Position numbers and translations under genes: made by a program | Shown here: positions 1 through 8,787 of the stretch, one piece after another | Layout: each line of letters begins with the position of its first letter | Numbering within the stretch: the first letter of the stretch is position 1 | The notes under the pieces: generated by a model | Told to the model about the DNA's origin: nothing | What the model saw: the letters and a program-made list of their open reading frames with translations, nothing else | The model's database searches: none | Source of the DNA: Daphnia carinata | Lineage: Eukaryota > Arthropoda > Branchiopoda > Diplostraca > Daphniidae | Reading direction: 5' to 3' | DNA: 64,000 bases | Assembly (NCBI RefSeq): GCF_022539665.2 | Contig: NC_081338.1 | Location: forward strand, 3,099,679 to 3,163,678

Positions 1-594
1 AGGCCAACTGTGCGGCAGCTAGGGAGTGGTAGTTCTTGCAGCACCCTGCATTTGTTGTAAACTTTTGAATTGCATCGGCTTCAAGCAATGGCAGTCACTC
101 ATTCCTGTATGCGCTAATTGATCAATAGTTTATTTAACCACCTCTTTAAAACAAACGCGCTTTTTTTTGCACTCTCTTGATAGTTGACGAAGTTTACATT
201 TAGCGAAGTTTACATGTAGCGGATTTTACTTTAGCGAGGGCTGTGTGTTAGGTTGTATTTATCAAATGCCAATTATCTTTTAATCAATAAATTTATATTC
301 TTTTCTCGGAAGATCAAGTTATGATAAAATGTGAAAACTCCTGTTTAACAAAGATAGCCAGTCTTTTCTTTGAGCCGTTTATGCTGAAAACGGACTAATC
401 TGGCATGAGCTCATGCCGAAATCGAAGACGTTAACGAAACCGCAGCGACCTAAATGATTTTTGGATGTGTAAGGAGCTCGGCCACCAGCCGATCCTGTGC
501 AAGTGGACTGATTGATGTCACTTTCCCATCCGGCTAAAATCATAAACAGAAGGCAATTTTAGCAAACGATATTGAAATCAATGCACATTATCGA
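1..594. other. Region downstream of amylase gene 1
   Basis: This stretch lies 3' of the first amylase gene and should include its 3' UTR. I see no supported coding exon. It is moderately AT-rich, with a T-run near 162-169. No poly(A) signal close to the stop codon stands out on the minus strand; the first tttatt (AATAAA on the minus strand) is far away, at about 129-134. The piece at about 465-540 is more GC-rich, but I could not give it a frame. Confidence 0.5.
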
Positions 595-3500
595 CTATGC
601 ACCTCCATTAGTTAGATACGCTTTCACTTCGAACCAGCCATTTTCACTCTGCGAGCAATCCATGTCGAATTCGACCATCCAGTAATGTTCTCCCCAACTA
701 CACAAAGTGCAGTAATACATGAAAAGAAGAATAGGTGTTTTTGTTAGTGACGAGCACTGAGAAAAAGCGCTTTCGTTTTTCCACTTGTATTCCAAAACGA
801 GTATTTCTTACCTGTTGAGGCTTTGGTATCCGGGGCTGGATGCCGAGTTTGAAGTCCAAGCCAATGGAGTTCCTTCCGCCGATTGACCCATGTAAGATCC
901 TTGTCCTGGTTCTACTCCATACCAATCAAGGCGGCTATCACCGGTGCTCCAGCTGTTGTACTTATCGTAATGCGAACTTGTTCCCAGTGATTTTATCTGT
1001 TAAAGAAATCACCAATAATGATTTCGAAAATTCACGGATTCAGTATAGCATTCATACCTGGAAATCAATGGCGCAGGTGGACGTGATATCTTGAGAGCAA
1101 CCAGGGCGAACTGCAGAATCGACTCCTCCGCGGATGAACAGATCCTGTCCAGGAGATGTTTGCTTCTTGACGAAGACTACCGTACGCTGAATGCCCGTCA
1201 TTGGCGGCGGAGTCGGTCCGGCTGTTGTCGTGACTATAGGTCCTGGAGTTCCACCGCCGCCACCACAACCAATACACACAGCCATAATAGGCTCTTCGTA
1301 GTTATTGATGTTAACCTGAGCCGTGCCATCGGCTCCTACTTGGATCGATGATGCGCAATCGTCGATAATGTTGCAGTAACTACCGGCAGGCAAACCTTCA
1401 TTAAAAAAAAATGTACAGAAGATTGAAAAATGAGGCCAATGATGTTTTGAAATGTATGAAGTAACAAAAACCTGTTTGGAGAGTTTCCGTCATTGAGCCT
1501 TGTTTGGCCATAGCGAAGAAGCCCTTATTGCCGCGTGAGAATGCTACAGCGTTACCGTTGTTCCAGTAATTCGACATTGTTGTACCTGCCACAAGGTTAC
1601 GGAATTCCACCTACAATCAAATCCACAATATAAAAAATAAACAAGAGAGTCGAAACAAATAGAAATAATACCATTTTCTTCATGACGTTCCAGCGATGCT
1701 CGCAAACCCAACCACCACCGCAGCTCCCGTCGGCGTTGATGATGACATCAGCCGTGCTGTTTTGAAAGAGGATTAAACAAAGTGTTAGAGCAACACCCGT
1801 TTGAACCAGAAAAGCTCTTACTATGATGAGAAATCAATTCGAATTACCTGTAACCTCCGTTGGAAGGTGGTCCTTCATCGGAATTGGTGAAATAGTAGCT
1901 ACTCATGATGCGAGTAAATCCGTAATCTTGGGCAAGAGTATAGGCCACAGCTTGTTTGTAGTCGCGTGGTGCTTCGTGCATGATAACATTGCCTATCATC
2001 ATTCGAGTATTACAAAAAAAGAGACAAGGCATTGTCAGAATTTGTAGCGCGCACATCCCGAAAAAAATCCAGCTAGCAATCAAGATAATGCATTAGTGAC
2101 ATACCGCCTCCTCCATGGCCGCGCTGATTGTCGTGATTGTCGACAAAAATGAAGGCTCTGTCGGAACGAGCCATACCCCAGCCATAATCGATCAAGTTGC
2201 TCAGCTGGCCGTAGTCCTTGATACCCCACGCGATTTTAGAACAGTAGCGGAATTCAGTCACGTACCCTTTTGTTTTCGTAATCAGCGAAAAAGGCTTCAT
2301 TAATGTAGAACTAGAGATACCATCGAAGTAACTTAAGCGTAGGATTAACCTGTATCGTAGTATTCGTCGACTTTAATTGCGCCGTCGTTTTGATCGATAA
2401 CTTCCTGAAACACGTAAAATTTCGATCCTGCCGGGAAGCCTTGATCAGTGGGCAAATCGTTCAGTCTGGACAAGATGGCTGCAATATCCTTTTTTTAACA
2501 AATCATTGCACGTTAATTAACGTCTGATTGTTCCTTATGAATTCTAGGACAATTACAACGCCGGCTGAATGTTTAATAAAGCCATTCTTCCCTAAGATAA
2601 GGTTATGAAATGATTAAAACAAATAAAGCTGCACCAACTTTTTTGAATTCCCTCTTTCTCTAATGAACATCGCAATGCGTTACTTTTCACTAGCTCTTTG
2701 AAATTTCCAAGGAATATAACCTACCTCGGGCCACATGTGCTTGGCTGCGTCGATTCGAATGCCAGCCACTCCAACTTGAATCAAGTGGTTGAAATAACCA
2801 GCCACAGCGTCCCGGACGTAGTCTAGTTTCCCGTACAAGTCAGTCAAACTGACTAGGTAGCAATTACGCACGTTGGCCGGGTTGCTGTAGTCGTTGACGT
2901 TACCTTAGCAACAGAAGTCAATGATTATTTTCTACTGTCTTTTAGCATTTTACCCAATTTTGTCACATTTTGAAAAGAGAATAAAAAAAGAAGCAAGAGA
3001 AAAAAATATCATACCATCGCCTGAAGGACATTGATCGCGTGGAGTGAAGTGTTCCGCCCTGTATGGAACACCGGGGAAATCGCGAGCGTCGCCAACGGAG
3101 TTATAGGTCGATCCTCCGTCAGCTGTGCCAGAACGTCCCGTGCCAGTCATGTGATTTACAACAGCATCGACGTAAATCCTGATAGAAATCAATAGAATTT
3201 CACACGTGATGTACGACGGCAAAAGAAAACGTACCGCACTCCAACATTGTTACACCGGCGGACCATGTCAACGAAATCAGCTTCGCTTCCTGATCGAGAG
3301 TACAGTTTGTAGCTGACTGGCTGGTAACGCTGCCACCATGGGTAATTGTTTTCTGGTAGAATTACATGCTCAGTTGGTGGTGATACCTAGAATAAAACCA
3401 AACAATTTAACACGGAAGCTTTCTCCGTCGATTATGGGGACGAAACAATTCGATGTCATCAAGTCATCAGGATTGGATTGTATAAAGTCTCACCTGGACA

Positions 3501-3724
3501 CTGTGGAAAAGAAAGAAGCTAGTTAAGAACAATGTCTTTCAATTTTAAGAATCATATACTTGCCCGCAAAACCCAGCGCCAGCTAGGTAACGTTCGCATT
3601 CGGCAGCGATATCTGTCCATTTCCATTCAAAGAGATGAACCATAACCTGTTTGCCATTGCAGTTGGGATCATAAAGAGCCAAGCAGTGGCTGGCCAAACT
3701 AAGAAAGAGCAACCAACGTAACAT
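595..3724 (-). CDS. Alpha-amylase (GH13, animal type) with extra C-terminal domain
   Basis: Secreted endo-1,4-alpha-glucosidase that hydrolyses starch and glycogen, probably in the gut. The coding exons on the minus strand, in transcript order, are 3564-3724, 3494-3500, 3235-3386, 3015-3178, 2725-2903, 2350-2488, 2105-2266, 1848-1992, 1672-1756, 1472-1610, 1058-1395, 812-996 and 595-697. They total 1959 nt, giving 652 residues plus TAG, and every junction keeps frame. The signal peptide is about residues 1-16, and the mature protein starts near [10 protein letters not shown]. Catalytic residues are Asp213 ([11 protein letters not shown]), Glu250 (FQEVID) and Asp313 (VDNHDNQR). The chloride ligands Arg211, Asn311 and Arg349 are present, as is the glycine-rich loop RGHGGGG. 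Domain C ends near residue 488; a Gly/Thr/Pro linker (about 489-512) leads to an extra domain of about 140 residues. Classical animal amylases are about 490-510 residues. Similar tails are known in some animal and bacterial amylases. The start is the ATG before the signal peptide; upstream in-frame codons lie too near the TATA box. Confidence 0.95.
3494..3500 (-). other. 7-nt microexon of amylase gene 1
   Basis: On the minus strand the sequence reads CCACAG, then TGTCCAG, then GTGAGA. The preceding exon ends TTTTGCGG and is followed by GCAAGT, the standard GC-type donor. Joining them gives G-V-Q-V-S-P-P, the conserved amylase motif. Skipping the microexon, with a GT donor 4 nt further on (GCAA retained), is also in frame but loses the conserved Val. 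Confidence 0.8.
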
Positions 3725-3848
3725 TTCTTTTTCTCTGTTTAAAGGTGTTATTGAGGCAACACCGTCAAAGTGTTCCAGATCGAGCCCTGACAAACAGTCA
3801 CTGACCGATCAAAGTTCTCTCTCCTTTTGCTGACACGTTTCTACTATT

Positions 3849-3856
3849 CTTATATA
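3849..3856 (-). promoter_or_regulatory. TATA box of amylase gene 1
   Basis: TATATAAG on the minus strand, about 125 nt upstream of the start codon. Transcription would start near 3820-3825, leaving a leader of about 100 nt without an intron. Confidence 0.65.
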
Positions 3857-6800
3857 GGTGGGCCTTTATCGTCCTGTTTACCTTGTTCGATGTTCTCCAT
3901 TATCCGATTGTGGAGTCTGTAGTCGCTTATGTTCACGAGCCTTCTATGACCTTCTGATAGCAAAATCCCAAGTCCTTGCGGTTCAATATATTAAAGTGCG
4001 TAGTCTTGCATACTGTGTGATATACTCAGTACACAAGTTTAACGCATTATTTACCGACAAGCGGCACGTTCAAGAAAGTTTTAACGCATTATCAATTAAC
4101 CAAGGGACTGAAGGCAATCAGGCTCGTGACTGACAATGTAAATCCACCTGAAAACCAATCCATGTAATTAAAGAACAGCCATCCTTAGTTCTGCGTTTCT
4201 GAAAATCATATAAAAGTTCTTGAGACGTTATTACATAATGTATGCAACGCGAGGGGAACGAGAAATTGTTTACAACTATTTGTTTTCGCCTTCAAATATT
4301 TGTCAAAGGGATTTCGTGATAGAGACATCTAATCTGCATGTCAGATTACGTGATGGCTTCGTATCTTTACGTACATAATTCGTGATTTTCATCGTGTGGT
4401 TGGAGATTTAGCGTCCTTCTACTCACCCTTCTTTCCACCTACTGTACATAACGCCTAACTTTCTATTTCACTCGTTTCGGCGTTTTCATTAAAAAAGTTA
4501 TGATGAACGTCATCCGAGTTTTATTTTAAAACCATAACTGCCATGCTAATTCCACGCAACAAAAGAAAATTGCACTACAATATGCTTACAGAGAACATCA
4601 ATTAAAATTCACGAAAAAAGCGATTAGTTCGAACAACTCACCGTGCTGACAGGGAACACGTACAGGCAATAAAAACTTTCAGTAGGTATACATGTTAAGC
4701 TAAACTTAGGGATACTGCTAAACTCCTGCGTCTTCCGTCACACACGAAATTGTAAAGCCTAGTTAAAAGCACGATAAGTTTCGACAACGTCACAAAAACA
4801 ATCTTTGAAAAGAACAACAAGGCAAATTTCAAACTAACAGCCAGGCTATTAAAAGGCCCACTGACGTTTAAGAAAAGGAGTGGGCTAAAAGAAATGAAAT
4901 GCTTTGTCGTGCAAATTGTTTTTACCTCTTTCGTTTCCGGTCATGGACGATAGCGGCATCTTCAGGTGCGCACCCCCACCCTTTTTCTTTCAGCAAAGGT
5001 TAGGCGACTTAAATGAATTTAAACATTCTAGAAAACCCACGACCAAAAACAAACTATATCCCATGAGATGTTGTTAACTTTATAACACCGTACTCAGTAA
5101 ATGAAAAAAAAAGTTCTTGAAGATAAACGAGATTTTGAAGGTAAAATCGATTATTCAAATACGTACCCGTGCAAAACTGTTAACATAGCCTCTTTTAAGG
5201 CGAACTCAATTCCAGCTGATGATCCCCAACTTTTTAAAAAAAGAATTTCCAAATTTTATTTCTGTTCTGCGTCATAACAGACGTACCGCAAGGTGGGCGT
5301 TTGACTAACAAAGAGGAAAAAAGGGGATCATGGATTTCGCGAAAAAGCATGGCCCACGTATCACGCCAAGTGCGGTCAGTTGGAACAAAAGCACTTGCAT
5401 CTTTGGGCCGCCTCCCTACGGCCAAAACAATTTGCATTTCGATGAAGACAATTGTCCTAGCGGATGACCTTTAAACAAGAGACTGAAGTTACCACGGGTT
5501 AGCAACTATACCAACACATCACAGCCTTATATGTTTCTAGCGTTCGGTTTCGATTCACGGTCCCGGCCGCTTACCACGAACGCTGATAGATGTCGTGAGA
5601 CGATCGTCAACGACGAAAAATTCTTTGCATCCGGAGTAGGAAGATAAAAAAAAAAGAATTCGTTTCATCCGTTTAATGTCCAGTCGCATTTCTAGTTGGC
5701 CGGAAAATGTTACCTTTATTGTTCTTACAAGAATAACCAATTGGCCTTGCTGCTCCGGCCTATTGTTCCAGTAGCTTCCATGATGGTTCCGGCTACTGAC
5801 ATTGTTGCACAAATTGGACTTACAGCCGGAGAGAGCAACAGCCTGGAAAGCAGCCGAAGCTTTTGTTCACCCCCACGACGCATACACACAGGCACGGCAG
5901 CTCTAGCCGACCAAGCCCGTCTTTTATTTGTCACGTCCAAAGGTCCCACGTCTCTCGGACTTTTGAAGGTCAGGACTGTCGTAACTCGAAAAGAATAGCT
6001 CTCTTTGGCCCGAATGCGATTTGATATCGACTTTCCTTATTCTTCGTTAATATAATGTAACAAGCTTTTGATTTGAGCTTGCCTTGCGACGTTCCTCTTT
6101 TAGCCGGCCAATGATGACATATTTGATATTGTAATCAATGACATATAAAGGTAACCCAGAAACGACAGAGGGTGCGTGGGTCTGTTGCAGCGAGTGGGTA
6201 ACGTATAACCTTTGCAATCAATAAACCGGTGATTGCGATCCGTCGCTGTCACAGATGAATCCCTCCGGAAGAGAAGTCAGAAGCTGAAGACCTTTAGGTT
6301 CATTTAAAAGTTGCAATAAAAACGCAAACCACTCGTGTTAGATTTATTCAGCACAAGTCGTACACAGACGCTTCTACGATATTCTTATATATATATATAT
6401 ATATACAAGAAGTCAACTGTTTGTCTATGCGCAAAGAAAAGTACGTCAAAGTGATGCGCCGGGAATTCTCGATCTGTTGTGCGAGTTGTTCCTGATTGCA
6501 TCGCTATTCGATATACAGTGGAAGCCAACAAATTGTCACCCGTCTTATAAACATTGTTGAACAGGCAAGGAAAAAAAAAAAACGGCGGGGATTTAAGTTG
6601 GTCCCAAAGTCAGAGATGCTGCGCTTGGCAGCTTCCAAACGAATTCCGACGACGACTATATCCAATCTGGACGAAGCGATCGAGCTATACAGTCGACAGC
6701 AGCGTTTTTCCGCGTTCTATTTTGCCTTTCTTTTTTTTCTCTCTCTCTTCTTTGGCGCTTGTCTGTTGTACAAGTCGGAGACCCCATTGAAGTGGTAATC

Positions 6801-8781
6801 GTCCAACCGTTACTTGCCAGCGCCGGCGTTTGTTAAAAAAGTTTCTTTTGTGCCAACTACAATCTAGGAAATGCTATGCGAGACTTTAATTTAAATGAAC
6901 TGAACTGTGATATCATTTTCAGCGAAACGCATGCATATCAGCCATTCGTTGGAATTGAGTTTGGCCTCTTCATTTTTCGTATCCCATATATATATATGTA
7001 TACAGGCCCGTCACGTCAATTTACATTGCCCAAAAGTAGACATTTAAATAATTGTTTTGAACTTTGCCACGCTCTTCGTGGCAGTTTCACCTATTATTCT
7101 TAACGATTGCATACTTCCCGCCCTATAGCCAAACGAAAGGGCCGGGTTCGCGAACTAAGCTTTTTATTTTGATTTTTTTTCTCAATGAAAGTTGGAAAGC
7201 TAAAGAACCCTCCCACAAGTCGCATATGTATAGACTATATGGCAACGGCCAGCGCAAACCCCATATGTTTATTGCCATTTATTTCACGAGGGCGGGAGGT
7301 CTTTGAAAAGTTTTCTTGATTGCAAAACTTCTCAAGGACTCAAATAATAACAATAAAAAAAAAATCCCCCCAAAAATTACTGCCGGCGAAGGAAAACTTG
7401 AAGGCGTAAAAGAGTGCTGAATATGTGCGCATAGCGGGGCGGACAGAGATTTCATGTCTAGAAGGTGAAACAAAAATCTTTACAGACAAAGATAAACGCG
7501 CTTGTTTATAGCGATCAAGTTTGTTGACAACAATCGAACCAATCGGCTGATCGCAAATGGATTGAATCAGCAGGAAGTAATGAGACATATGACGTTGTCT
7601 TCGTTTTTCTTTGAGCAGTTCAACTTGATGATGTTAGTACACGCAGCGTCGTATACAAACGATATCGGTTCCCTGAACAGAAAAACGAAGGTAAGGAAAA
7701 ACCGAATGGCACAACGCGCAGAACGAAAGAATCAAATCAACGGCGCACGTTTTGATGAGATCTCGGTTTCCATCGACGTTACACAAAGCAATGGCTATCC
7801 CGTAAAACCGAAATTTCAATACGAAACGGCGTGTACATTAGCGGCGGGTTCGAGTCGTCGTCAAGTTTGTTGGGGATTTGCAACCGATTTTCGCTCGATT
7901 ATTCCAGAAAGACCTTTCAAGTTGATGAATCGCCATTTTGATCGTTCGAGTCGACAGTAATAACGGCCTTTTGCGAAGGAGTGCTCGCCCAAAATTGGCG
8001 CATTTCTGCAGACTAACACTTGTCACCTCTCCTTTTTCTTTCATTATTCTTGTTGCTTGCGCACATCTATCGAAATGGGGGCTTCTTTTTTTTTTCTCGC
8101 CCTTCTCTTTTGGCCACTTGTGTCTGGGGCAATCGTCACTGACGAGCAAGCGGAAGTTGCTGTCAACGGCAGAGTCTTGGCATTCATTAGTTTTGAAAAA
8201 TGGGTGAAAATGAAAAAAAAAAAAGAAAAAAACCCAATTCTGATTGAAGTGACTGATGATTGCCTTGCTTTCTGGGGAAGCTTCGATTTTCTTCGCACTC
8301 TCCAACGCGTTTTACCCAATTTTCACGGCATATTAGTTTTCTGTTGAATTGTTTCGCCCATCGTCTCGTTTCTCGCTTCCTTCTTGGATACAAGCGCCGG
8401 ACGTTTGCAACGTTAACGAGCTGACAAACATATCGATTCAGCAATCGCGGTGTAGGCCTGTCAACTTACGTCGCGAGCTTTATATCTGCACACCTAATAT
8501 ATTCTGGCGCAAAAGAGGGAAAGATGAACAATTCTCTGACAGCCGTGTATTTGACGCCCGTGCGTCATTACGTAACACGGAAACGTAGTTACTGTTGAAT
8601 CGATAAAGAAATATTCAAGAAAAAAAGAAAAAAAAAATGAAATAGACTTCAAGATAAGGAATAAATGTGTGTATTTTTAAGAGCTATTGGACAAGAAATA
8701 TTTTTTTAAAAAGGGGAAAGGCTGTGGGATATAATCGAATAGCAGTTTTGAAAAGCCTTGTTTCGTTTCATCGTTGCGAGG
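3857..8781. other. Intergenic region between the two amylase genes
   Basis: About 4.9 kb. Several frames stay open on both strands (for example 7502-7960 plus, 7838-8305 minus and 5696-5998 plus), but none has a recognisable domain and they overlap one another. It contains a (TA)n tract at about 6386-6404 and a candidate degraded amylase exon at 5759-5819, listed separately. The promoter-proximal part just left of 3.86 kb on the chart should hold control elements of gene 1, but I could not identify specific sites. Confidence 0.5.
5759..5819 (-). pseudogene. Possible degraded amylase domain C exon fragment
   Basis: Read on the minus strand, this piece resembles the amylase exon that encodes F-R-N-x-V-x-G-T-x-M-x-N-Y-W-N-N. 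ATGGAA, a short mismatch, then CTACTGGAACAA match exon 9003-9141 of the second amylase with about 21 of 23 positions shared and one gap. The frames needed for VAGTIME and YWNN differ by one base, and a stop intervenes between the QF-like start and VAG. No convincing similarity continues on either side. It sits on the same strand between two amylase genes, which favours a duplication relic over chance, but the match is short. Confidence 0.35.
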
Positions 8782-8787
8782 TTTATT
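8782..8787 (-). terminator. AATAAA poly(A) signal overlapping the stop codon of amylase gene 2
   Basis: The coding end reads CAATAAAC on the minus strand. The TAA stop (8783-8785) lies inside AATAAA (8782-8787). If used, the 3' UTR would be only about 10-30 nt. Other signals further downstream remain possible. Confidence 0.45.

Noticed and set aside
3545..3793. Longer amylase start at 3793 ([11 protein letters not shown])
   Set aside because: The extra residues precede a good signal peptide that starts at 3724 and fall in the short leader just after the TATA box; homologues start at the signal peptide.
5555..5650. Minus-strand FFVVDDRLTTS as a relic of the amylase VDNHD exon
   Set aside because: Similarity is weak, and the position is in the wrong order relative to the domain C-like fragment at 5759-5819, so chance is more likely.
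7502..7960. 152-codon plus-strand frame
   Set aside because: No domain, signal peptide or promoter, with overlapping open frames on the other strand; average length for chance in this DNA.
7838..8305. 155-codon minus-strand frame
   Set aside because: Runs through poly(T)/poly(A) tracts giving FFFFFF and KKK runs; no recognisable protein features.
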